Counted from the stretch's first letter, positions 52,364 through 60,528 are shown. The stretch: 64,000 nt of DNA from an uncultured Vampirovibrio sp. (GCA_910583725.1 CAJTXZ010000002.1:1-64000); one strand, 5' to 3'. Numbers and translations are program-made. Notes: a model not told the origin generated them from the letters alone.

Positions 52364-52790
52364 CTTGTTCGGTCTCGTTATTAAGCCAAGCCTGGCTAAA
52401 CTCGACTCTCACTGATGGCTCCTTTTGGAAATCAGAGATTTCCACGTCGCTCATATAATGCTCCAGTTGCTTGCTCAACGCAAGCGCCTTGGGAGCACCG
52501 GCTCACGCAAATAATGGGGTACGGTATCGGGCTAACCACCAGCTCATCGCTGCTGGTACGCCCTTACACACCAGAGGCTCGTTCGGTCTCGTTAAGCCAA
52601 GTGCCACAAGGGTATGACCATTATCTAAGCTTCGCAAAGCTAAAGCTAAGATAATTAGGCCTTCGGACTAACGTTTAACTCTCACTAAGGCTCCTGAGGG
52701 ACTCACGTCCCACGTCGTAATAGAACGGTTCCCGGCACTTCGCAAACGCTCATCGCATTTGCTCTCGTGCCTTCACACACTTAATATTTT
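52364..52790. repeat. two imperfect copies of a ~210-bp element
   Basis: Copy A (52364-52576) and copy B (52577-52790) share, in order, TTCGGTCTCGTT with AAGCCAAG, ACTCTCACT followed by GGCTCCT, CACGTCG, GCTCATCGC and the end ACACAC. Between these anchors the sequence differs, so the copies look like mosaics of fixed and variable parts. No frame spans either copy. GC is higher than in the surroundings. Confidence 0.65.
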
Positions 52791-52809
52791 TTAGATGAAC
52801 AACTTTTCG

Positions 52810-52849
52810 GGGTATTGATTTTTGTAACCTTTTCAATACCCTTTTCTTT
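52810..52849 (+). terminator. terminator downstream of the prepilin gene
   Basis: GGGTATTG (52810-52817) pairs with CAATACCC (52834-52841), followed by TTTTCTTT. It separates the prepilin transcription unit from the cassette array. Confidence 0.8.
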
Positions 52850-53128
52850 ATATAGTTGCCAAATAACAGTTTACTGAATATTATTAGTAATACAGCCATC
52901 CCAAGAGTGTTAAAATTTACGGATTTTAGCAGACGGGAATTTTCAAATCGTCGGTAAAATCATTTTTAATGATAAATTTTTGCAGACAATGCAAATACCG
53001 CTTGATAGAGTATATTTTATCGGGCCAAATAATCTTACCATTTAATAGGCACAGCGTACAAGCAGCTTTTTTGCACCTTGAGAGATATATGCGCAGGTTA
53101 TTATTACACTTGCACTTAGCGTACCATT

Positions 53129-53296
53129 GGCGGCTGTGCGGGCGCTGCCATTGGATATGCCTGGGCAAATAATTGCTATGTAAATAACGTTTGGTCAGAT
53201 AGCTTTTCTGATGGCATAAATTATTTTGACTTTTATATGAACAGCAGCGCATTCTACAAGGAGGCTGCGCCCTATACCGGTGCCTTTTCGGTGCGA
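53129..53296 (+). pseudogene. cassette 1 (5'-short form)
   Basis: 56 codons from 'GGCAGAAIGYAWANNCYVNN' through 'VWSDSFSDG' to 'GAFSVR'. It lacks the QLCD...GSV.C part. It ends in GTGCGATAT where others have GTGCGCTG. Confidence 0.65.
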
Positions 53297-53321
53297 TATC
53301 CCAGGATTTGAGTTTTACTTG

Positions 53322-53528
53322 CAGCTGTGCGACGGCAGTTCTGGAGGTTCTGTGCAGTGCACTGGCGTGTGGGGCATTTGTGCAGGCGCCGAAGGGACTA
53401 TGTGCTACCCGCAGTATCCTTGGACTAGTGTCAGCTCTTCTGCAGGAGTGTATTATGCTGCTTACCTTGAGCGCGGCAGGTTTATAGTTGGAGACTGGAC
53501 TGGCAGAGACGCCTTTTCGGTGCGCTGT
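53322..53528 (+). pseudogene. cassette 2 (full form)
   Basis: 69 codons starting 'QLCDGSSGGSVQCTGVWGIC', then 'CYPQYPWTSVSSSAGVYYAA' and ending 'GRDAFSVRC'. It has all landmarks. Confidence 0.7.
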
Positions 53529-53665
53529 GTTTTTAGGCCTTGGATCATATTTACAGACTCTGCGAAACTTAGTGTCCAAGCGGGTTGCGGGTGAAAACAA
53601 GTCAACAGGTCTTGATACAGCCATACTGCAAGGTACTTTACCGGTACGCTTATATATTTACTATA

Positions 53666-53854
53666 GGCAAGTCAGGCTCTGTGCAGTGCAATGAGCAAAG
53701 CGGCAGCTGCGTTGGCTCTGCGGATGGGATATGCTATTCCGGACATATATGGACAAGCGTTAGGGATGGCAGTGAAGCATGGCTATTTAGACTAGGGAAC
53801 GGCATATACAGTGAGTTTCTACGTCCTTATACCAGAGGCCTTTCGGTGCGCTGT
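53666..53854 (+). pseudogene. cassette 3
   Basis: 63 codons from 'GKSGSVQCNEQSGSCVGSAD' over 'GICYSGHIWTSV' to 'TRGLSVRC'. The QLCD opening is missing and AFSVR has become GLSVR. Confidence 0.65.
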
Positions 53855-54130
53855 GTTATGGTTTTGCTACTGCTATATATACTATTACATTTTGTGTTTA
53901 GTACTGTGTGCTCCTGGTACAGAAGACTTACGAGCCCATTATCGTCTGGCTACTGCTAAAGGTTTCTTAAAATGGTGCATTTATCAATGTTATGCAGGAT
54001 TTAGAAGGGTATTTAAAACAGTTATTCAGCATGCCTGCCGTGAAAAGTTCGCAGTACAAGGGCAGGGTGGCTGTATAGATTTTATCTACAGCATTTAGTT
54101 TCCCTGGTTTTGCTTCCAGAGTGCATTCCA

Positions 54131-54337
54131 CAGCTGTGCGACAATAATGCCGCAGGTTCTGTGCGGTGCCCCGGGGTTCCAGGCAGGTGTGCGGGCGCAT
54201 GGATTGACGCTTGCTACCCGTATCACGTATGGTCCAGCGCAAAGGCTTCAGAGGGAGTCTATCAGGGGCCGTTTTTATGGTCGGGCGTTATTCACTATGA
54301 AGCGATAGATTATGGCCGCGGCGTTTCGGTGCGCTGC
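54131..54337 (+). pseudogene. cassette 4 (full form)
   Basis: 69 codons: 'QLCDNNAAGSVRCPGVPGRC', 'CYPYHVWSSAKASEGVYQGP', ending 'GRGVSVRC'. It is followed by the long repeat shared with cassette 8. Confidence 0.7.
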
Positions 54338-54396
54338 TTGCTCCTCGCGTTTAACGGGCACGCATTCTTGCTCTTTGCAAGTCTGCTTTCGCCCTC
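54324..54396 (+). repeat. 73-bp exact repeat, copy 1 (copy 2 at 55905-55977)
   Basis: The sequence from TTTCGGTGCGCTGCTTGC to TGCTTTCGCCCTC is identical at 54324-54396 and 55905-55977. It starts inside the FSVR codons of cassettes 4 and 8. A second shared block of 34 bases (one mismatch), GGGCACAGTGGCAGA to CACCCTTGGC, is at 54442-54475 and 56273-56306. Exact identity next to divergent cassettes points to recent copying. Confidence 0.85.
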
Positions 54397-54684
54397 GGCT
54401 CTGGTGCGCTGCTTGCTCCTCGGCTATTTGTATTGCCTGGTGGGCACAGTGGCAGAACCACTTTTCACCCTTGGCCGTGGTGTACTGCTTGTAGCAGGCT
54501 TTGTTTTCTACCTTTTACAGCGCTGCTTTTATAGTAAGCGCGGGATATTTGTTATTAGCTTATCTTTTTACCTAGCGTATAGCATGCAGCTATGTCATTT
54601 GCGCACCCCTATTGTATTCACAGGGCAGTGCTCCGCCGAAGGGAAGCTTAGAAAAGTTTAGCACTGCATGGGCGTACTTCAAGT

Positions 54685-54852
54685 GGCGGCTGTGCTGGGG
54701 CTAACGGCGATAACTGCTGGCCATTTCATATGTGGACGGGCACGCTAGATGAGGGGTATTACAGAGGGGTGTATATGAGCGACGGGGTTTATGGCAAAGG
54801 AAGCTGCGACGGCAGAGGCTATTGTCCTACTAACGTGGCCCTTTCGGTGCGC
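54685..54852 (+). pseudogene. cassette 5 (5'-short form)
   Basis: 56 codons: 'GGCAGANGDNCWPFHMWTGT', ending 'NVALSVR'. Same length as cassette 1 and the same GGCAGA opening, and GCGTAC precedes both. Confidence 0.65.
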
Positions 54853-54963
54853 CAGAGCAGGTTGTTTGCGTGTATATAGCTTTATTTCTGCGATATGCTG
54901 TGTCTTAGAGGATTTGCTATAATAAGCGGTATGGAGGTATGAGACGGTTTTGCAGCATATGCT

Positions 54964-55155
54964 AGCCGGGATAGAGACTCTGTGCAGTGCTATACCGTTT
55001 GGGGAGCTTGCGCCAGGGGCTCAGATACAGACTGCGTGCCCCATGCTCTTTGGACTTCCACGCCCTCTTCAAGCGGCTATTACAATTCATGGTTTGTCAA
55101 AGGGAGGTTTGGCTTGGATTCCACATTTGCCGTGTCTTTTCCCTTTTCGGTGCGC
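54964..55155 (+). pseudogene. cassette 6
   Basis: 64 codons: 'SRDRDSVQCYTVWGACARGS', 'CVPHALWTSTPSSSGYYNSW', ending 'SFPFSVR'. The Cys after SVR is missing. Confidence 0.65.
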
Positions 55156-55465
55156 GCACTTAGCCTGATTATTAATGCTTGCTGGATTTTGGATGGTGTT
55201 TGCATATTATATTCAGGCTATGTCTGATGTTTAGCCTGCGCCGTCTCCCATAATCCTTGCAGAGCACTGGTTTCACGCTGTGTCTTGCGGATTTAGTCTA
55301 TAGAATGGCGCACCAATTGTCTTTACTGTTGCTTGTAAAGGATAAAATCTTGTAATACGCTACTGCGAGTATACAGTGCAACCACAAGCTCAAGTAGAGT
55401 GAAGTATCTTGTATTTGGCTCTACTTTGTATTTTTATGTGCAGCGGGCCGCAGTACGATAGTTTG

Positions 55466-55690
55466 CAGCTGTGCGACTATAAGACAGGGTGCGGTTCTGT
55501 GCGGTGCTCCTCATATAAAGACAGTTGCATTGGCAGCGGATATCGGATTTGCTACCCACATGTTGTATGGTCAGCTACGCTTAAGAGTGAGGGCGTTTAT
55601 ATAGCTCCAGAGCTTACCAGCGGGCTAATAAATCCGTATCTTTCATGTGGTGTCGGGTATTGCAGCACAAGTATCGCCTTTTCGGTGCGC
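55466..55690 (+). pseudogene. cassette 7 (longest, full form)
   Basis: 75 codons: 'QLCDYKTGCGSVRCSSYKDS', 'CYPHVVWSATLKSEGVYIAP', ending 'STSIAFSVR'. It has extra Cys residues (YKTGCG, LSCGVGYC). Confidence 0.7.
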
Positions 55691-55717
55691 TTTGCCCAGG
55701 GATTTAGTTTAAACATG

Positions 55718-55918
55718 CGGCTGTGCGATTTTCAGCCTGCAGGTTCTGTGCGGTGTGATTCACAAGCTAATGGCTGTGCGGGCAGCGGCACTTGCTATCC
55801 TAATGTAGTATGGGGCGGAATTACACAGAATGGCAAGCCTTTTACGGTCCACTTTGGCAATGGCAGCCTTGGCTTATCAGTAAATTACGACAAGCCCCAA
55901 GCCTTTTCGGTGCGCTGC
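55718..55918 (+). pseudogene. cassette 8 (full form)
   Basis: 67 codons: 'RLCDFQPAGSVRCDSQANGC', 'CYPNVVWGGITQNGKPFTVH', ending 'PQAFSVRC'. It is only 27 bases after cassette 7 and continues into the repeat shared with cassette 4. Confidence 0.7.
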
Positions 55919-56057
55919 TTGCTCCTCGCGTTTAACGGGCACGCATTCTTGCTCTTTGCAAGTCTGCTTTCGCCCTCAGCTGCGGTGCGCTTTTTGGAAT
56001 TGATTTACTTTAGGGCTGCAGGAAACCTCATTAAAAGACTCAATAAAAGCTGGTTTA

Positions 56058-56261
56058 CAGCTGTGCGACAGATATGAGGCAGACTCTGTGCAGTGTCGGT
56101 GGCTGTCTGGCGGCTGCTTGGGCACCACTGACAAAGACTGTAACCCGAGTTTTTTATGGGGCGATAAGGATGTCAAAAGTGTTTACTTTCAGAATTATTT
56201 ACATAACGGCATTTTTAATCAGCATAGTTATGGCGCCGCTTATGCCTTTTCGGTGCGCTGC
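56058..56261 (+). pseudogene. cassette 9 (full form)
   Basis: 68 codons: 'QLCDRYEADSVQCRWLSGGC', 'CNPSFLWGDKDVKSVYFQNY', ending 'AYAFSVRC'. The CY pair of the others is CN. Confidence 0.7.
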
Positions 56262-56601
56262 TTGCGTTTAACGGGCACAGTGGCAGAGCCACTTTTCACC
56301 CTTGGCTTCGGTGCGCTTTATTTTTTGCAGTGCGCAATAGATACTAGGCCAGGCTTATTGCCTGCCCTCTGGCTTTGACATGCTGCAAATATTGTTTACC
56401 GTTAGACTAGCACAGGTGCTTTTATTCTTAATACAATACAGTATCTTATATTATGGCGAAGGCTTTAAAAGCGTGCCTGCAAGATTTGGACCGCAAAAGG
56501 TTTAGAATAAATTCCAAAGTTTTATTATTAATAAAAATGCACCTTGAAATTTATATAAAAACAAATTTCATAGGCGCATTTGATATTTTTTGTATTTTGG
56601 A
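56262..56601. other. end of the accessory region
   Basis: It holds the 34-base repeat (56273-56306) and one more GGTGCGCTT echo of the cassette end near 56310, then AT-rich sequence without a supported gene up to the aroF stop codon. Composition returns to the chromosomal average after about 56400. Confidence 0.5.
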
Positions 56602-57621
56602 TTACATTGTGCTTAATTTTTTATCTACAACCGGAGCAATTTTTTTAAGTTTCTCCATTAGTTCTTTAAATTGCTCAGGATATAGAGACTGAGCGCCATC
56701 ACACAGAGCACAGTCCGGCTCGTTGTGCACCTCTATCATAAGTCCATCGCAACCGGCTGCAACTGATGCCATAGACATTGGTGCAACCTTATCTCTAAGG
56801 CCTGTACCATGGCTTGGGTCAATGATTATAGGCAGGTGGCTTAACTTATTCACCACGGGTATTGAGCACAAATCAAGCGTATTTCTTGTTGCTCTTTCAA
56901 AAGTTCTAATACCACGCTCACAAAGGATTACTTCCCTGTTTCCGCCAGATAAAATATATTCTGCCGCCATAAGCCATTCTTCAATTGTGGCAGAGAGGCC
57001 TCTTTTAATCATTACAGGTTTATTAACGTGGCTTAGTTCCTTAAGCAGGTTAAAGTTTTGCATATTTCTTGCACCAACCTGCAAAATGTCAACATATTTT
57101 AAGAACAATGGAATCTGGTTTATTTCCATAACTTCGCTTGTAACAGCCATATTGTATTTGTCTGCAACTCTTCTTATAATCTTCAAACCTTCTTCACCTA
57201 GGCCCTGGAAAGCGTATGGAGAAGTTCTTGGCTTAAAGGCACCGCCTCTTATAATTTTTACACCATAAGAGCTAAGTTTTTTAGCACACGCTTCCACCTG
57301 TTCTTCTGATTCAACCGTACAGGGGCCAGCAATGAGGCCTACGTTTCCACCGCCGAATTTCTCGCCGTTAACATCAATTACAGTATCTTCGGGTTTAAAA
57401 ATTCTGCTTACAAGCTTATAGCTTGAAGAAATTTTAAGAACCTCTTTTACACCGTCTAACAGTTCAAAATCTCTCGGGTCAATAGAATTTGCCCCGACAG
57501 CACCAATTACTGTGTGCATATCACCTTTTGAAACATGCGCGTCTCTTCCTTTTTTCTTAACAACATCTATAACTTTTTGTATTTGCTCTTCCGAAGCGCC
57601 GTGGCGCATAACAATCAGCAT
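56602..57621 (-). CDS. aroF: 3-deoxy-7-phosphoheptulonate synthase (DAHP synthase, type I-beta with ACT-like N-terminus)
   Basis: A 339-residue enzyme that joins PEP and erythrose 4-phosphate, the first step of aromatic amino-acid synthesis. An N-terminal ferredoxin-like domain of about 70 residues ('MLIVMRHGASEEQIQKVIDV') is typical of the Thermotoga/cyanobacterial AroF form and usually gives feedback control. The catalytic barrel has 'VGLIAGPCTVESEEQVEACA', 'IIRGGAFKPRTSPYAFQGLG', 'LLKELSHVNKPVMIKRGLSA', 'ILCERGIRTFERATRNTLDL' and 'PIIIDPSHGTGLRDKVAPMS'. These include the metal-binding Cys, His, Glu and Asp positions. The ATG at 57621 has GAGGAGAG upstream. It is transcribed away from rsmE. 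Confidence 0.95.
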   Translation of the reverse strand: MLIVMRHGASEEQIQKVIDVVKKKGRDAHVSKGDMHTVIGAVGANSIDPRDFELLDGVKEVLKISSSYKLVSRIFKPEDTVIDVNGEKFGGGNVGLIAGPCTVESEEQVEACAKKLSSYGVKIIRGGAFKPRTSPYAFQGLGEEGLKIIRRVADKYNMAVTSEVMEINQIPLFLKYVDILQVGARNMQNFNLLKELSHVNKPVMIKRGLSATIEEWLMAAEYILSGGNREVILCERGIRTFERATRNTLDLCSIPVVNKLSHLPIIIDPSHGTGLRDKVAPMSMASVAAGCDGLMIEVHNEPDCALCDGAQSLYPEQFKELMEKLKKIAPVVDKKLSTM

Positions 57622-57672
57622 ATTTTTCTCTCCTCAAAAATTGCTCAATCATATTAGCACAAAAAAGTTTTG

Positions 57673-57681
57673 TGGTAAAAT
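57673..57681 (+). promoter_or_regulatory. extended -10 box of rsmE-cca
   Basis: TGGTAAAAT at 57673-57681; the ATG of rsmE follows after six bases without a ribosome site. A leaderless transcript is predicted. Confidence 0.5.
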
Positions 57682-57687
57682 TTATCC

Positions 57688-58437
57688 ATGCCTCATTTTT
57701 TTATAGATTCAAAAAAAATCAATGACAAAGTACTTTTGGTTGATGACACAGACACCGTGCGCCATTTGACGAACTCTTTAAGGGTTCAGAGGGGTGAAGT
57801 TTTAAAATTTATTGATGAAAATAAAATCCAATATTGGGCAAAAATTACTGACTTTTCAAAAAAACAGATAAGGGCAGAAATTTTAAGGAGTGAGAAATCA
57901 AACAGAGAGCTTGAATACAATATATTTTTAGCACAAAGTATTTTAAAAACCGATGCACAAAACCTTTTAATATCAAACGCCGCACAGCTTGGAATTAAGG
58001 GTGTTTATCCTTTTGTTTCAGAGTTTTCAACGGTGAAGAGTGCAACAGCAAAGCTTAAGATTGAAAAATGGCAAAAAATATCTGATGAAGCTTTTAAACA
58101 GTGCGAAAGAGCCGATAGGATGGCGGTGTTTGACATTTTACCATTAGATGAAATATTAAAAAAGTTCAAAAAGGAAAATGTAATTATTTTTGCCGAAAGG
58201 AATGAGAATGCGGATGTTTTAAACAGTGTAAAAACTGTGGATTTAGAGTCTGATATTCTGATTGTAACCGGGCCTGAGGGCGGTTTTTCAGATAAAGAAT
58301 TTGAATCATTTATACTGAATGATTATAAGCTTGCAACGCTTGGAAATTTGATATTTAAGGCGCCAAATGCTGTAACAGCAGGAGTTTCAAACGTTATTTT
58401 TGCCGTTGATTTATATAAAAAGGGGATAATTAATTGA
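57688..58437 (+). CDS. rsmE: 16S rRNA m3U1498 methyltransferase
   Basis: A 249-residue SPOUT-fold methyltransferase acting on the 30S subunit. The N-terminal PUA-like part is 'MPHFFIDSKKINDKVLLVDD'. The SPOUT knot has 'LAQSILKTDAQNLLISNAAQ', 'KWQKISDEAFKQCERADRMA', 'ILIVTGPEGGFSDKEFESFI' and 'KLATLGNLIFKAPNAVTAGV'. In the last block the usual LG.RILR is LGNLIFK, a small change in the SAM loop. It overlaps cca by four bases (TTGA) and shares its leaderless-looking promoter. Confidence 0.92.
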   Translation: MPHFFIDSKKINDKVLLVDDTDTVRHLTNSLRVQRGEVLKFIDENKIQYWAKITDFSKKQIRAEILRSEKSNRELEYNIFLAQSILKTDAQNLLISNAAQLGIKGVYPFVSEFSTVKSATAKLKIEKWQKISDEAFKQCERADRMAVFDILPLDEILKKFKKENVIIFAERNENADVLNSVKTVDLESDILIVTGPEGGFSDKEFESFILNDYKLATLGNLIFKAPNAVTAGVSNVIFAVDLYKKGIIN

Positions 58438-59870
58438 AGGGCAGAATTAAAAAAATAATTGACAATGATGTGTTTCTTTCAAAAATAAGAAGACTTTTGG
58501 ATGATAAGGAAGCATATCTTGCAGGCGGCTACATAAGAGATTTAGCTCTCAAGGGGGGGGCGAGCGGCGTTGTTGACGCTAAAAATACAGCCAAAGAAAG
58601 GCTTTCAGACTTTAATAAAAGCGCAAACTCAGAAGAGGCAAATGTTTCACGTGACAGAGACATTGTACTTTTTAATGCGGACACCGAAAAAGTTTCAAGA
58701 AACATTGCAGATAGCCTTGGGGCGGCATTTGTTGAATTAGACAATGAAAATAAAATATACAGAATTGTTGCAGGAGATGATTATGCAGATATAGCGCAGG
58801 GTTTAAATAATGATATTGACGACGATATTAACAGGCGCGATTTTTGCATAAATTCCATATTCTATAATCTGAATACGGATGAATTTTATGATAAAAACAA
58901 TGGTTTTAATGATTTAGAAAAAAGGATTATAAGAACTTATGACATTAAAAACCTTGAAGATGACCCTCTTAGAATGCTTCGCGCTTACAGATTTAAGGCA
59001 CAGGTTGGGTTTAATATAGACAGCGATATTATAGATTTTATAAAAAACAATGCCAAAAGCCTTGATGTTATTGCAAAAGAGAGGGTTAATCAGGAAATTT
59101 TAAAAACCTTTGATGGGGATTTTCTTGTGCCGGCACTTCTTGAAATGTTTGACACCGGGCTTTTAGAGGCTGTTTTTCCATTTGTTAGGGAAATTAAGAA
59201 AATTCCTGCAAATACTCATCATCACCTGGATTTAGTACATCATTCAATAGAGACGGTTAAAAACATAAGGATTAAAAAGCCCTTGTTAAGGCTTGCTGCT
59301 TTTTATCATGATATTGGAAAGCCGTTATGCTGGACAATAGAGGCTGATAGTGGCAGACACAGGTTTATAGGACATGATGAAAAGGGCGGAGAGCTTGTAA
59401 AAAAAGAGCTTGCGGGTTTAAAGTTTTCAAATAAGCAGATTGATTATGTTTCAAAGATGGTAAAACACCATATTTATCCGTCAGCATTAATGTGCCAAAA
59501 TGCAGACACTGACGAGGTTTCAAAAAAAGCAATGGCAAGGTTTGTGAGAAAAATCCATCCCGATGTTGAAGATTTAATAGAGCTGGCGCGTGCAGACAGG
59601 CTGAGTGCCAGAGGAGAAGCGGTTTCTGATGATATGGTAAATGAAAATTTGAATAACCTTCAAAAGTTGCTTGATTATTATAAAAGCGTGCAGAACACCC
59701 TTCAAGAAATGCCAAAGCTTCTTAATGGCAAGGAAATAATGGAGATATTAGATATTAAGCCAGGACCTCATTTGGGTGAAATAATAGATAAATTAAAAGA
59801 GGCACAGATTATGGGAGAGGTTAAAAACAAGGAAGAGGCAAAAACATTCGTTGAAAAACATAAGGTTTAA
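58434..59870 (+). CDS. cca: CCA tRNA nucleotidyltransferase / poly(A) polymerase family with HD domain
   Basis: A 478-residue class II nucleotidyltransferase that adds or repairs CCA ends. The catalytic site is split: 'AYLAGGYIRDLALKGG' and, after a low-complexity insertion of about 37 residues, 'SRDRDIVLFNADTEKV' with the DxD metal pair; 'NRRDFCINSIFYNL' and 'EDDPLRMLRAYRFKAQVGF' follow. The HD domain has 'HHHLDLVHHSIETVKN' and 'RLAAFYHDIGKPLCW'. The TTG start overlaps the rsmE stop. A run of eight G (58553-58560) at the start of the insertion is a possible slippage site; it is in frame here. CCA-adding and A-adding activities cannot be told apart. Confidence 0.9.
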   Translation: MKGRIKKIIDNDVFLSKIRRLLDDKEAYLAGGYIRDLALKGGASGVVDAKNTAKERLSDFNKSANSEEANVSRDRDIVLFNADTEKVSRNIADSLGAAFVELDNENKIYRIVAGDDYADIAQGLNNDIDDDINRRDFCINSIFYNLNTDEFYDKNNGFNDLEKRIIRTYDIKNLEDDPLRMLRAYRFKAQVGFNIDSDIIDFIKNNAKSLDVIAKERVNQEILKTFDGDFLVPALLEMFDTGLLEAVFPFVREIKKIPANTHHHLDLVHHSIETVKNIRIKKPLLRLAAFYHDIGKPLCWTIEADSGRHRFIGHDEKGGELVKKELAGLKFSNKQIDYVSKMVKHHIYPSALMCQNADTDEVSKKAMARFVRKIHPDVEDLIELARADRLSARGEAVSDDMVNENLNNLQKLLDYYKSVQNTLQEMPKLLNGKEIMEILDIKPGPHLGEIIDKLKEAQIMGEVKNKEEAKTFVEKHKV

Positions 59871-59959
59871 AATACAAGAATGCCGATATGGCGGGGTATA
59901 GGAAGATTTTTGTAAAGTTTTGTAACAAAATAAAGCAAAGTGCGCAATTTTATACTTCA

Positions 59960-60135
59960 TATATACTTTATATATATGTAAGAGATAACAAAGAAAACAA
60001 AATCAAAAGCTTACAAAATCCAATTAAGAAACCAATCACAAACATTTAATAAACACGATTTTTCCACACAAAACCTAACTTCCTAACCTTCCCTTCCTAT
60101 TAAAGATTTACTCCCGATTTTCGGGAGTTTTTTTT
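59960..60135 (+). ncRNA. candidate G-poor, CU-rich small RNA or long 3' end
   Basis: From about 59990 to 60110 the + strand has very few G and ends in a pyrimidine tract ACTTCCTAACCTTCCCTTCC, followed by a perfect terminator hairpin CTCCCGA/TCGGGAG (60111-60127) with eight T. The upstream TATACT/TATATAT-rich stretch (59950-59985) could hold a promoter. There is no open frame of note. The CU tract is complementary to AG-rich ribosome sites such as AAGGAAGG. It could instead be the tail of the cca transcript. Confidence 0.45.
60111..60135 (+). terminator. strong intrinsic terminator
   Basis: CTCCCGA (60111-60117), TTT loop, TCGGGAG (60121-60127), then eight T. Confidence 0.9.
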
Positions 60136-60326
60136 ATTTTTGCCGTATAAGAATTTTGTGCAGAACTGCGGAGGCTTGATATCTGCAATATTTTCAAAGC
60201 GGCCGCCCGAAATGATACGGTTTTAAAGATTTCCAGAGTTTTTTGTTTTGCATAGAAGAGGCTGTTATCGATATGTTCAGTACCAAGAAAGGCAAAGTAG
60301 CGTGTTTCAATGCATTAATTAATGGA

Positions 60327-60355
60327 TTTAATTTTAGTTTGTATACGCTATACTT
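60327..60355 (+). promoter_or_regulatory. promoter of the small peptide gene
   Basis: TTTAAT (60327-60332), 17 bp, TATACT (60350-60355). The leader of about 85 bases contains CCTCG/CGAGG arms (60391-60430) before the ribosome site. Confidence 0.5.
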
Positions 60356-60447
60356 TTAATAAACCAATTTTAAAAAATTAAATAACCGCCCTCGACATCT
60401 ACCCGACAAGATACTAGTTGACTGCGAGGTAGAAAGGAAAAGGAAAA

Positions 60448-60528
60448 ATGGACAAAATGATGTTCATTAAGAAAGCCCTGCTGTTCGCAAGGCTTTTGAT
60501 TGACCTAGTTTTAGTCACGTTCTTCTAG
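60448..60528 (+). CDS. 26-residue hydrophobic peptide
   Basis: A very short frame, 'MDKMMFIKKALLFARLLIDL' followed by VLVTFF and a stop. It has an unusually strong ribosome site (AAAGGAAAAGG, with GGA five bases before ATG), its own promoter about 100 bases upstream, and a hairpin AATGGCA/TGCCATT (60535-60562) directly after it. The peptide would be one basic-ended membrane helix, like type I toxin peptides or small regulatory membrane peptides. No antisense RNA is evident. GC in this frame is higher than in the spacer. It is the best-supported unannotated small gene of the window. Confidence 0.6.
   Translation: MDKMMFIKKALLFARLLIDLVLVTFF

Larger units (their letters stand above)
53129..56261 (+). 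repeat. array of nine start-less C-terminal protein cassettes
   Basis: Nine blocks, all on the + strand, encode versions of one domain: (QLCD)...GSV(R/Q)C...G.C.G......CY...(V)W(S/T)...S.GVY......G.........FSVR. Lengths are 168, 207, 189, 207, 168, 192, 225, 201 and 204 bases, all multiples of three, all without stop codons, though stops and frame changes occur in the 25-310-base stretches between them. None has a start codon, ribosome site or signal. The ending FSVRC resembles the C-terminus of the Fib_succ_major paralogous domain and other C-type-lectin-like domains (family knowledge, not a search). The bases are visibly richer in GC than neighbouring genes. A silent recombination reservoir is the preferred reading. 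Confidence 0.75.

Noticed and set aside
52926..53624. 232-codon minus-strand frame across cassettes 1 and 2
   Set aside because: It runs antisense to conserved codons of the cassettes, has no family resemblance and no ribosome site.
53129..56261. Reading the cassette region as CRISPR, integron or insertion sequence
   Set aside because: Repeats are too long and diverged for CRISPR, no integrase or transposase and no att-like conserved palindromes; each block is protein-coding in character.
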